Shown in pieces: positions 16,941 through 24,806 of a stretch of 64,000 nt of DNA; position 1 is the stretch's first letter; each line of letters opens with the position of its first letter. Below the pieces are notes generated by a model. It was not told the DNA's origin, did no database searches, and saw nothing but the letters and a program-made list of their open reading frames with translations. The translations under genes and the position numbers were made by a program. The stretch spans positions 14,266-78,265 of the forward strand of contig JAFAGC010000039.1 in the NCBI GenBank assembly GCA_023423065.1, given 5' to 3'. The stretch comes from Pseudomonadota bacterium (lineage in GTDB: Bacteria > Pseudomonadota > Gammaproteobacteria > Steroidobacterales > Steroidobacteraceae).

Positions 16941-18035
16941 TCAGGAAAGCTCGAGCGGCACTCGTTGGCTGACGCCGCACAGCAGCTCATAGGGAATCGT
17001 ATCCGCATGGGCGGCGACTTCTTCGACCGGCAGTCCCTCGCCCCAGATCACCGCCTTGCTGCCCGTGGAAATTTTCTGTGCGCCGGTCACGTCCACGGCG
17101 ATCATGTCCATGGATACTCGGCCGACGAGCGGAAACTTCGCTCCGCCGATCGACACCGGCGTCCCGCTGGCGAGATGGCGCGATAGGCCGTCTCCGTACC
17201 CCGCCGCGAGGATCGCGATCGCGCTGTCGCGCTCCGCCCGCCACGAGCCCGCGTATCCCACGGTTTCGCCACGCTTGACCTCGCGTACCGTGAGCACGGT
17301 CGTCTCGAGCGTCATCACCGGTTTCAGGCCGTACTTGCCCGCGATTTCTCCACCGAAAGGAGAAACGCCGTACAAGGCAAGTCCCGGGCGCACCCAGTCG
17401 CCATGCGCCTGCGGCCATCCGAGCGTGCCCGCGGAGTTGCCGATGCTGGTGGGCAGGCGCCTCGGTCCGACCAGATCCGCGGCCGCAAGCGTTCGTTCGA
17501 ACACGTCGACCTGCACCGCGGTCATCCGTTCGGTCCGTTCGTCCGCGCGCGCCAAGTGCGTCATCGCGCGCAGCTCGAGCGCGGGAACCGTGAGCGCCCG
17601 CAGGCGCGCGAGCGCGGGCGCAAAGGCTTCCGGCCGGAACCCGAGGCGGTTCATGCCCGTGTCCATCTTGATCCACACGACGAACCGGCGCGCGTCGCGA
17701 TGACCCTCGAGTAGTTTGATCTGCAGCGGATCGTGCACCACGAGCTCGAATCGGTGATGCGCGGCCTCGGCCATCTGCTCGGCGCTGAAGACGCCCTCGA
17801 GCAGCACGATCGGCGCGCGCACGCCGGCGCTGCGCAGCGCGATGCCCTCCTCGAGCCGCGCCACCGCGAAGCTGTCCGCATCCGCGAGTGCGAGCGCCGT
17901 CGAAACGAGCCCGTGTCCGTAGGCATTGGCCTTGATGACGGCCATCACCTTCGCGCCCGGTGCGTAGGCGCGGATGGTGCCGAGGTTGTGCCGCAGCGCG
18001 GCGGTGTCGATCAGCGCGCGCAGCAGCCGGATCAA
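16941..18035 (-). CDS. alr: Alanine racemase
   Basis: This PLP enzyme interconverts L- and D-alanine for peptidoglycan. The 364-residue protein has the PLP lysine at residue 35 in MAVIKANAYGHG, the barrel domain, and the C-terminal domain containing the second catalytic tyrosine region (VGYAGSWRAERDS and AILAAGYGDGLSR). The start is a TTG that overlaps the dnaB stop codon (GTTGA), so translation is probably coupled to dnaB. The dnaB-alr order is common in gammaproteobacteria. Confidence 0.95.
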   Translation of the reverse strand: MIRLLRALIDTAALRHNLGTIRAYAPGAKVMAVIKANAYGHGLVSTALALADADSFAVARLEEGIALRSAGVRAPIVLLEGVFSAEQMAEAAHHRFELVVHDPLQIKLLEGHRDARRFVVWIKMDTGMNRLGFRPEAFAPALARLRALTVPALELRAMTHLARADERTERMTAVQVDVFERTLAAADLVGPRRLPTSIGNSAGTLGWPQAHGDWVRPGLALYGVSPFGGEIAGKYGLKPVMTLETTVLTVREVKRGETVGYAGSWRAERDSAIAILAAGYGDGLSRHLASGTPVSIGGAKFPLVGRVSMDMIAVDVTGAQKISTGSKAVIWGEGLPVEEVAAHADTIPYELLCGVSQRVPLELS

Positions 18036-20692
18036 CGCATGATCCCTTCGCCGTACGCCGGGTCGACGTAGTTCTCGAAGCGGCTGTTCGCGCCCTTGAA
18101 CGTGAGCCTGATCTCGCCGATCTCGCCGTTACGATGTTTGGCGAGATCGATTTCGGCGACGCCTTTCTTCGGCGTCTCGCGGTTGTAGACCTCGTCGCGG
18201 TAGATGAGCAGGATCATGTCTGCGTCTTGCTCTATGGCACCTGAATTGTGCGTCGCAACACCGTCGGCTAACCAATTGTGGTAGTTAGGAACCGATAGAT
18301 CGAAGGTCTCTTCTTGTCCTGCTGGATCAACTGAAATTACGCGATCCCAGAACACGTTACTGCGAGCCCACGCTGCCAGCGCGTCGTCTTCCAGGATTTC
18401 CGCATACTCGGAAATGAGCTTCCGTGAGGGCGAAAACTGATAAGCGGTTACACCTCCAAAGGGAACGCCTCTCTTTTCCGCCATTGCACGCGGAGAGATT
18501 CCGCGTAGTTTCATGCTTTCCAAGACCGTTTCGAACACAGACTCCGGCAATGTGTCGACATTCGAATGCGATTTGGCCTTGTCGAGACGGGCTTTAAGCT
18601 TTTCGATCGGTAGCGCTCGCGGCCCGAACCCGCCCACCTTTTCAATAAAGGTCAACATGTTCTCGCGTCCTGAAACGTCGACGTTATGAAGCAGACGTCC
18701 TGCTCCGTGTTGAACAGTGCGGCGCCGAGCCACGATCCCGAGACGCAAGAGTAGCGCACTGACGTCTAATGCGAGCCCTTCACTGCAGGTACTAAAGAAG
18801 ACGCGCGACGACCCTTTTTCGCCTTCGGGCCTAACAAATACGCATCCGTCGGTTGCCCAAAGGTGCTTGAGAAGTGTGGCGATCTGCCCGTTTGCCAGTC
18901 TGAACACCTCGGCTGGCAACCTTTTCTCGTGAGACCGCTGATTGAAAAGTCCCAGATCTTTGAGCCATTTGCTGACACCTTCTGCATGCCAGCGATTCCC
19001 ATTGCCGGAGATTACGAGTTGATGCCAGTTCCCTCTACCCGCGTGCCGCGTCGCCTTGCATCCAAACAACCTCGCACAATTCGCAACTGCATCGCTGTTT
19101 TCCTCAGAGGCAGTTGTGTATTTCAACGGTCGATGAGTCAGGTAACTCCCGTCACCAACCAAATGGCCAAGCAGAACTAGCCAATGTTCGGGCCATGAAA
19201 TCGTCTTCGCGGGCTCCGGCAGGATTCTAGAGATCGCAATGCGGTCTGAAGGTACACAGTCACCTAACGCCTTCCAGCCCGTTCCGCTCCAGACGCGATG
19301 ATCATGCGTGGCGCGAAGCCTCCTCCCGCTTGCCAAATTCAGATTAAAAACGGGCTTCGTGCCGGTGGACCAGACAATCTCTGCCTTCGCCGCGACCGGA
19401 TTCTGCTCATCATCCAGCGCCCAGACTTCCGGCTGCTGCCCGACCAGATCCTTGATCGGCACGCGCCGACCATCCGTGAGGCACACCAGCGTATCGCCCG
19501 CCACACACTCGCGAAGATCCGACATCACCGGCTTCTTGTTCTCGCGCTGCTCCACGCCGCGATTCAGCTGCGACAGCGCGATCACGGGACAACTCAATTC
19601 CTTCGCCAGGGCCTTGAGACCACGCGAGATCTCCGAGATCTCCGTCGCGCGATTCTCTTTCGTCCCCGGCACCGTCATGAGCTGTAGATAGTCCACGACG
19701 ATCAAGTCGAGCCCATGCTCGCGCTTGATGCGGCGCGAACGCGCGCGCAGCTCGGTCGGCGTCAATGCCGGCGTATCGTCAATGAAGATCTTCGCGTCCT
19801 GGAGCTGCTTCGTCGCGCCGGTGATGCGCGGCCAGTCGTCCTCGGAAAGTTTGCCGCTGCGGATGTTGCCGAGATGCACGCTGCCGACGGACGACAACAT
19901 GCGCGTGAGGATCTGCTCGGCGGGCATTTCGAGCGAGTAGATGGCCACCGAGGCGCGCACGCCTTCCTTGAGCGCGGCGTGCTCGGCCATGTTGATGGCC
20001 AGGGTCGACTTACCCATCGACGGGCGTCCCGCGATGATCAGCAGGTCGCCCGGACGCAGTCCGCCGGTCTTGGCGTCGAAGTCGATGAAGCCCGTCGGCA
20101 AGCCGCGCGGCTTGTTCGGGTTGTTGTACAGGTCGTCGATCTGGTCGATCAGCGCCGGCAGTGCCTGCTTGGCGCTCACGTATCCCTTGCCGCGCGACGA
20201 CCCTTCGGCGATCGCGAAGATCTTGCGCTCGGCCTGCTCGACGAGCTCGCGCGCGGTCTCGCCCTCCTCGCTCCACACCGAGCTCGCGATCTCGCCGCCG
20301 GTGGTGACCAGCGCGCGCAGCAGCGCGCGTTCCTTGACGATCTCCGCGTAGGCGCGCGCATTGGCGGCGCCCGGCGTGTCGCGGGTCAGCGTGCCCAGGT
20401 AGGCCAGACCGCCGACGTCGCCCAGCTTACCGAGCCGCTGCAGATGCTCGGACACCGTCACCGGATCGCAGGGCTGCGCCTCGCTGCACAGGGCCGCGAT
20501 GCTCTCGAAAATCAGCTTGTGGTCGGGCTGGTAGAAATCATCCGCGGTGATGACGTCGCCGACGTTGTCCCAGGCGGAGCGGTCGAGCATCAATCCGCCC
20601 AGGACCGACTGCTCGGCTTCCCGCGAATGCGGTGGCTCGCGCAGCTCGTTGGAAATGGATTTTTCGCGCCGGAACTTGGGCGTGCTGGACAT
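18032..20692 (-). CDS. dnaB: Replicative DNA helicase DnaB containing an intein
   Basis: DnaB is the hexameric helicase that opens DNA at replication forks. The 886-codon frame encodes a 465-residue helicase interrupted by an intein at residues 396-816. The helicase part shows the N-terminal domain, Walker A AGRPSMGKST (221-230) and VVDYLQLM. The conserved SDLRE/SGAIEQDAD segment is split by the insert: SDLRE ends at residue 395 and SGAIEQDAD resumes at 817. The frame is open throughout, so a full precursor is made and must splice to give an active helicase. The gene follows rplI after a terminator. Confidence 0.96.
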   Translation of the reverse strand: MSSTPKFRREKSISNELREPPHSREAEQSVLGGLMLDRSAWDNVGDVITADDFYQPDHKLIFESIAALCSEAQPCDPVTVSEHLQRLGKLGDVGGLAYLGTLTRDTPGAANARAYAEIVKERALLRALVTTGGEIASSVWSEEGETARELVEQAERKIFAIAEGSSRGKGYVSAKQALPALIDQIDDLYNNPNKPRGLPTGFIDFDAKTGGLRPGDLLIIAGRPSMGKSTLAINMAEHAALKEGVRASVAIYSLEMPAEQILTRMLSSVGSVHLGNIRSGKLSEDDWPRITGATKQLQDAKIFIDDTPALTPTELRARSRRIKREHGLDLIVVDYLQLMTVPGTKENRATEISEISRGLKALAKELSCPVIALSQLNRGVEQRENKKPVMSDLRECVAGDTLVCLTDGRRVPIKDLVGQQPEVWALDDEQNPVAAKAEIVWSTGTKPVFNLNLASGRRLRATHDHRVWSGTGWKALGDCVPSDRIAISRILPEPAKTISWPEHWLVLLGHLVGDGSYLTHRPLKYTTASEENSDAVANCARLFGCKATRHAGRGNWHQLVISGNGNRWHAEGVSKWLKDLGLFNQRSHEKRLPAEVFRLANGQIATLLKHLWATDGCVFVRPEGEKGSSRVFFSTCSEGLALDVSALLLRLGIVARRRTVQHGAGRLLHNVDVSGRENMLTFIEKVGGFGPRALPIEKLKARLDKAKSHSNVDTLPESVFETVLESMKLRGISPRAMAEKRGVPFGGVTAYQFSPSRKLISEYAEILEDDALAAWARSNVFWDRVISVDPAGQEETFDLSVPNYHNWLADGVATHNSGAIEQDADMILLIYRDEVYNRETPKKGVAEIDLAKHRNGEIGEIRLTFKGANSRFENYVDPAYGEGIMR
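18245..19507 (-). mobile_element. DnaB intein of 421 residues with LAGLIDADG homing endonuclease
   Basis: The insert begins with Cys396 (CVAGDTLVCLTDGRRVP, splicing block A). It has the block B motif ATHDHRVW and ends in block G GVATHN before Ser817, so the splice residues Cys1, His-Asn and +1 Ser are all present. Two LAGLIDADG-type motifs are visible, LLGHLVGDGSY near residue 507 and LLKHLWATDG near residue 607, so a homing endonuclease is probably intact. The DNA is visibly less GC-rich than the flanking dnaB exteins, which fits recent horizontal entry. Splicing itself is inferred from motifs. Confidence 0.95.
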
Positions 20693-20782
20693 GAACCTCT
20701 CCCCGCAAGTCGTCGATTATTCTCCACACGGCTGACGCGAGCGGAAAGATTTTTTGTCGACGGAAGTCCGTCGAAATGGATC

Positions 20783-20816
20783 CAAAAAACGAAAACGGCG
20801 GCCGAAGCCGCCGTTT
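20783..20816 (-). terminator. Intrinsic terminator after rplI
   Basis: On the minus strand AAACGGCGGC and GCCGCCGTTT (20807-20816 and 20793-20802) form a ten-base-pair stem with a four-base loop. A T-rich tract follows (20790-20783). It lies 23 bases past the rplI stop and separates the ribosomal-protein operon from dnaB. Confidence 0.88.
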
Positions 20817-20838
20817 CCAATCATCACGTTGGACGTGA

Positions 20839-21288
20839 TTATTCTTCGGCCGTGATAACAACCGGCAGCTGCACGTCGATGTCCGTGTGCAGGTGCAGGA
20901 CCACCACGTGCTCGCCGACCGTGCGCAGCGGGCCGTTCGGCAGGCGCACTTCCGCGCGCGCCAGCTTATGACCTTGCGCCGTGCAGGCCTCGGCGATGTC
21001 CGCCGTGCCGATCGAGCCGAACAGCTTGCCTTCGGTGCCGGCCTTCGCCGTGATCTGGAGCTTGAACTCCTTGAGCGCGGCGGCGCGGCTTTCCGCGTCC
21101 TGGAACTGCTCGCGCGCGATCTTCTCGAGCTCGGCGCGGCGGGCTTCGAACTTCTTGACGTTGTCCGGCGTCGCGAGCGTCGCCTTGCCTTTCGGCAGGA
21201 GGAAGTTGCGGCCGTAGCCGGACTTCACTTTCACGCGGTCGCCGATGTTTCCAAGGTTCGCCACCTTGGTGAGCAGAATGACGTCCAT
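20839..21288 (-). CDS. rplI: 50S ribosomal protein L9
   Basis: The 149-residue bL9 protein begins MDVILLTKVANLGNIGD. It shows the N-terminal rRNA-binding domain with VKSGYGRNFLLPKGKA, a long connecting helix, and the C-terminal domain ending in a histidine-rich strand (GEHVVVLHLHTD). It follows rpsR by seven bases and is the last gene before a terminator. Confidence 0.97.
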   Translation of the reverse strand: MDVILLTKVANLGNIGDRVKVKSGYGRNFLLPKGKATLATPDNVKKFEARRAELEKIAREQFQDAESRAAALKEFKLQITAKAGTEGKLFGSIGTADIAEACTAQGHKLARAEVRLPNGPLRTVGEHVVVLHLHTDIDVQLPVVITAEE

Positions 21289-21295
21289 GGTTATC

Positions 21296-21565
21296 TCAAT
21301 GCTGGTCGGTGTATGGCAGCAGCGCGAGGAAACGCGCGCGCTTGATCGCGGCCGCGAGCTGGCGTTGGTAGAACGCCTTGGTGCCCGTGATGCGGCTCGG
21401 CACGATCTTGCCGGTTTCGGTGATGTACTGCTTGAGCGTGGCCAGATCCTTGTAATCGATCTGCTTCACACCCTCGGCCGTGAAACGGCAGAACTTGCGA
21501 CGGCGCGAGAAGGAGCGGTTGCCACCGCCACCCGGGCCACTGCGACGCGGTTTCTCGTCTCTCAT
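21296..21565 (-). CDS. rpsR: 30S ribosomal protein S18
   Basis: The 89-residue bS18 protein binds 16S rRNA together with S6. The body shows RRKFCRFTAEGVKQIDYKD, LKQYITETGKIVPSRITGT and QRQLAAAIKRARFLALLP, all family signatures. The basic, glycine-rich first 20 residues (RDEKPRRSGPGGGGN) are longer than in many relatives. Its ATG overlaps the last base of the rpsF stop codon. No priB gene lies between rpsF and rpsR. Confidence 0.97.
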   Translation of the reverse strand: MRDEKPRRSGPGGGGNRSFSRRRKFCRFTAEGVKQIDYKDLATLKQYITETGKIVPSRITGTKAFYQRQLAAAIKRARFLALLPYTDQH

Positions 21566-21969
21566 TACGCGTTCACTCCCATGTCATCGTCATCGCTGGC
21601 GAACGGGGAATCGTCGCGGCTGCGACGCGGTCCGCCTTCCTTTTCTTCCTGCGCGGCCTTCGCCATCGGCGAGGGCTCGGTCACGGCTTCGTCCATGTTC
21701 ACCACCAGGTGACGCAGGACGGCGTCCGAGAAACGGAACGCGCCGGTGAGCTCGGCCAGGGTCTTCTGGTCGGTCTCGACGTTCAGCAGGACGTAGTGGG
21801 CCTTGTGGACCTTGGCGATCGGGAACGTGAGCTGGCGGCGGCCCCAGTCTTCGAGACGGTGCACCGTGCCACCACCGGCGGTGATCATTCCGCGGTAGCG
21901 CTCGATCATGGCGGGGACTTGTTCGCTCTGGTCCGGATGGACCAGGAACACGATTTCGTAATGCCTCAT
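21565..21969 (-). CDS. rpsF: 30S ribosomal protein S6
   Basis: The 134-residue bS6 protein starts MRHYEIVFLVHPDQSEQ, the normal S6 N-terminus, after an AGGAG site. Upstream codons in the same frame run into the intergenic hairpin, so the ATG at 21969 is preferred. The conserved RLEDWGRRQLTFPI and HYVLLNVET segments follow. The C-terminal tail is acidic and arginine-rich (EKEGGPRRSRDDS), as is usual for S6. It heads the rpsF-rpsR-rplI operon. Confidence 0.97.
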   Translation of the reverse strand: MRHYEIVFLVHPDQSEQVPAMIERYRGMITAGGGTVHRLEDWGRRQLTFPIAKVHKAHYVLLNVETDQKTLAELTGAFRFSDAVLRHLVVNMDEAVTEPSPMAKAAQEEKEGGPRRSRDDSPFASDDDDMGVNA

Positions 21970-22039
21970 GGTTACTCCTTGTGGATTTAGCCGCCCGGCT
22001 GAGGTTGACGGTGCGGCAAGGGGTCGAAAACGGGCGCGA

Positions 22040-22068
22040 AGAATACTCAAGGCGCGTCCCGTACGCAA
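22040..22068 (-). promoter_or_regulatory. Candidate promoter of rpsF-rpsR-rplI
   Basis: On the minus strand TTGCGT (22068-22063) and TATTCT (22045-22040) are separated by exactly 17 bases. They match three and four of six consensus bases. The -35 box lies inside the loop side of the hairpin at 22048-22087. The transcript would have a leader of about 60 bases before rpsF. Confidence 0.42.
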
Positions 22069-22087
22069 GCTACGGAAACGCGCCTTG
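22048..22087. terminator. Long hairpin between a sulfatase gene and rpsF
   Basis: CAAGGCGCGT at 22048-22057 pairs perfectly with ACGCGCCTTG at 22078-22087. Inside, CCGTA (22059-22063) pairs with TACGG (22071-22075). No T-run follows, so it is a weak intrinsic terminator at best. It could end the sulfatase transcript or be part of an rpsF leader if transcription starts further upstream. Confidence 0.55.
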
Positions 22088-22119
22088 GATATCAAATTCA
22101 AAGACTTACGCGCACCCGA

Positions 22120-23679
22120 TCAATTGCTGCTGGCTTGCGGCATCTCCATCTTGCGTTGCGCCTGCTCGAGCGCCGTCTTGAGGCTCAGCGTATCCGCCCC
22201 CTGCGAGGGCGGGAACTCGATGAGAGACTTGAGATGCGCGGCGATGATGGGCCCCGCGGCGGTCGGCGCCCAGAGCTTCGAAGCGAAGAACTTGCGGCCG
22301 ATGTAGCCCCACTCCTCGGACTCCGGATCCATCTTCTCCATCGGGTCCATGCGCAGGTTGAACACGTACGGCACCGAGGGGTACGCCTTCTCGTTCCACC
22401 AGCTGCCGTGCTTCTTCACGCCGATGTGCATTTTCCAGTTGTCGACCCGAATCGCCATGAGGTCGGTCTCGTCGTAGTAGAACACCTCGCGGCGCGCCGA
22501 CTTCTCGCTCTTGCCCGACCAGTGATCGAGATTGTTGTAGCCGTCGAGGTGGACCTTGTAGGTGGTCTCACCCATCTTGTATCCCTTGAGCAGATCCTGC
22601 TTGAGATTGGGCAACCCGGCCGCGGCGGCCAGGGTCACGTAAAGATCTTCGTGGCACTGGTTTCCGTTCGAGACGCTGTGCGGCTTGATGACGCCCGGCC
22701 AGCGGACGAGCAGCGGCACACGCAGTCCGCCTTCCCAGGTCGTGCCTTTCTCGCCGCGAAACGGCGCGTAACCGCCGTCCGGCCACATGATGAGCTCGTT
22801 GCCGTTGTCCGTCGTGTAGATGACGATGGTGTTGTCGGCGACGCCGAGGTCGTCGAGTTTCTTGAGCAACGCGCCGATGTGATCGTCGTGTTCGAGCATC
22901 TTGGCGCGCACCACGTCCTCTTCGGCGCGCCCTTCGTCCACCGCCTTTTGCACGTACTTCTTCTGCGGATGCGACCAGATGTGGATCGCCGTGGTGTTGA
23001 ACCAGCAGAAGAACGGCTTGTCGCCCTTGCCGTTCTTGTCCAGCCACTCGAGCGTGTGTTCGAGCACTTCGCCGTCGAAGGTCTCCATGCGCTTGCGCGT
23101 CAGCGGACCGGTGTCTTCGATCTTCTGCTTGCCGACGCGGCCGAATTTGACGTCCTCGGTGGAATCGTCCTTGTCCGAGGCCCAGGCGTGGAGCACACCG
23201 CGCGGACCGAAGGTCTTCTTGTATTCAGGGTTCTTCTGCCCCGGATAGTCGAGCTCTTCGGGTTCTTCCTCCGCGTTGAGGTGGTACAGGTTGCCGAACC
23301 ACTCGTCGAAGCCGTGCATGGTCGGCAAGTGTTCGTTGCGATCTCCGAGATGATTCTTGCCGAACTGGCTGGTCGCGTAGCCGACGGACTTCAACACTTC
23401 GGCGAGCGTGGGATTCTGCGGTTGAATGCCGCGCTTGGATCCCGGGATGCCGATGGTGGTCATCCCCGTGCGAATCGGGAACTGTCCCATGATGAACGCG
23501 GCGCGCCCGGCCGTGCAGCTCGGCTGGGCGTAGTGATCGGTGAACAACATGCCTTCCTCGGCGATGCGGTCGATGTTGGGCGTCCGTCCCATCATTCCAT
23601 GTGTGTACGCGCCCACGTTCCACGTACCGATGTCGTCACCGAAGATGACGAGAATGTTGGGTTTCTCCTTTGCCGCCAT
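22120..23679 (-). CDS. Short-type sulfatase (CTAGR active site)
   Basis: The 519-residue protein is a formylglycine sulfatase. Metal-binding FGDD lies at residues 13-16, and the cysteine to be converted is Cys55 in QPSCTAGRAAFIMGQ, a CxAxR-type site. The C-terminal domain is short. The N-terminus, MAAKEKPNILVIFGDD, has no signal peptide, so it should act in the cytoplasm; an AGGAG site precedes it. It resembles the short sulfatase at 28829-30334 closely in its first 60 residues. It lies between rlmB and rpsF, breaking a gene order that is otherwise conserved. The substrate, an aryl or alkyl sulfate ester, cannot be deduced. Confidence 0.9.
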   Translation of the reverse strand: MAAKEKPNILVIFGDDIGTWNVGAYTHGMMGRTPNIDRIAEEGMLFTDHYAQPSCTAGRAAFIMGQFPIRTGMTTIGIPGSKRGIQPQNPTLAEVLKSVGYATSQFGKNHLGDRNEHLPTMHGFDEWFGNLYHLNAEEEPEELDYPGQKNPEYKKTFGPRGVLHAWASDKDDSTEDVKFGRVGKQKIEDTGPLTRKRMETFDGEVLEHTLEWLDKNGKGDKPFFCWFNTTAIHIWSHPQKKYVQKAVDEGRAEEDVVRAKMLEHDDHIGALLKKLDDLGVADNTIVIYTTDNGNELIMWPDGGYAPFRGEKGTTWEGGLRVPLLVRWPGVIKPHSVSNGNQCHEDLYVTLAAAAGLPNLKQDLLKGYKMGETTYKVHLDGYNNLDHWSGKSEKSARREVFYYDETDLMAIRVDNWKMHIGVKKHGSWWNEKAYPSVPYVFNLRMDPMEKMDPESEEWGYIGRKFFASKLWAPTAAGPIIAAHLKSLIEFPPSQGADTLSLKTALEQAQRKMEMPQASSN

Positions 23680-23857
23680 GCTTCTCTCCTTGAAAGCGGA
23701 ACGTCCTGTTCGAACGCGCATGCTGAAATCCGCCGGCGCGACCGGCAATCGGCCCTAGGTCCGACGCCGCAGGCGCGTCACGCGATTGCGAACTGCCGCA
23801 CGGCAGCATGTGAAGCGGAGCTGCACTATCGTCGCAGCATCATCCCGGACGCCTCGC

Positions 23858-24028
23858 ATGAACAACGACAACGTCATTCCGTTTCGCAAGCGGCCGCCAT
23901 CAGAAGGCGAAATGGATGCCTACCGCCAGATGACCCGGCGCTGGAGCGACGCATCGAAGCAGCTCCTGCTGCCCGATCACTTCCAGGCGGAAATCAAGGA
24001 ACGCGCGGAGACTACGGGGACCGACTGA
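23858..24028 (+). CDS. Small conserved protein of unknown function
   Basis: This frame of 56 residues begins MNNDNVIPFRKRPPSEGEM and continues with DAYRQMTRRWSDASKQLLLPDHF. The 'VIPFRKRPP...E.YR..TR.W....LLFPDHF' pattern is one I associate with small conserved gammaproteobacterial proteins without known function. It has no signal peptide or membrane segment. A longer start at 23786 lacks that similarity. No clear ribosome-binding site precedes the ATG. It converges with rlmB, three bases away, and is divergent from the sulfatase. Confidence 0.65.
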   Translation: MNNDNVIPFRKRPPSEGEMDAYRQMTRRWSDASKQLLLPDHFQAEIKERAETTGTD

Positions 24029-24031
24029 AGA

Positions 24032-24805
24032 TCAGGGCTGGAGTCGCGGTCCGCGTTGCGCCGCGATTCGCTGTCGCACGGTCTCGTACATGAGCATCCC
24101 CGCGGCGACCGAGACGTTCAGGCTTTCGACCGCCCCCGCCTGAGGCAGCCGCACGAGCAGGTCGCAGGTCTCGCGCGTGAGCTGACGCAATCCGGATCCT
24201 TCCGCGCCCATGACGAGCGCGATCGGTCCGGCGAGATCCGTTTCGTGTGCGAGCTTCGGTGCTTCGGCATCGGCGCCGACGATCCACAACCCCGCCTCTT
24301 TCAGCAGCCGCAGCGTTCGCGCGAGATTCGTGACCACCGCGAGCGGCGTGGTCTCCGCCGCGCCGGCCGCCACCTTGCGCACCGTCGCGTTCATCTGCAC
24401 GGCGCGATCCTTGGGAATGACTACGGCGAGCGCGCCGCAGGCATCCGCGGTGCGCAGGCACGCGCCGAGGTTGTGAGGGTCCTGCACCCCGTCGAGCACC
24501 AGCACGAACGGTGGCTGCTTATCCTCGAGCCTGCGCGCGATCGCCGCGACCAGTTCTTCCTCGCGCCAGGGCGGCAGCGGCTGCACGTCGACGTACACAC
24601 CCTGGTGCACGGCGTCGCCGAACAACTGCTTGAAGTTCGCGGGCGACGCGCGGGCCACTTTCTTGCCAGCCTTCTGCGCGAGCGCCTGCAGCTCGGCGAC
24701 GCGCGGCTCGGCGCGTCCCTCTGCGATGGTCAGCGCGGTGACGCGCTCGGCGTGCCGCGTGAGCAGCGCGCGCACGGCGTGCAGCCCGTACACCTTCTCC
24801 GTCAA
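24032..24805 (-). CDS. rlmB: 23S rRNA (guanosine-2'-O-)-methyltransferase RlmB
   Basis: RlmB methylates G2251 in the peptidyl-transferase region of 23S rRNA. The 257-residue SPOUT/SpoU enzyme has the N-terminal substrate-binding domain, the DPHNLGACLRTADACGA motif and VMGAEGSGLRQL. It closes with the knot segment PQAGAVESLNVSVAAG. The start codon is TTG, one base after the rnr stop codon, which indicates coupling to rnr. The rnr-rlmB pair is conserved in gammaproteobacteria. Confidence 0.96.
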   Translation of the reverse strand: MTEKVYGLHAVRALLTRHAERVTALTIAEGRAEPRVAELQALAQKAGKKVARASPANFKQLFGDAVHQGVYVDVQPLPPWREEELVAAIARRLEDKQPPFVLVLDGVQDPHNLGACLRTADACGALAVVIPKDRAVQMNATVRKVAAGAAETTPLAVVTNLARTLRLLKEAGLWIVGADAEAPKLAHETDLAGPIALVMGAEGSGLRQLTRETCDLLVRLPQAGAVESLNVSVAAGMLMYETVRQRIAAQRGPRLQP

Positions 24806-24806
24806 A

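Noticed and set aside
22048..22087. Riboswitch or S6-S18 leader as a firm call
   Set aside because: The best promoter candidate would start transcription downstream of it. Only pairing, not a known consensus, supports it.
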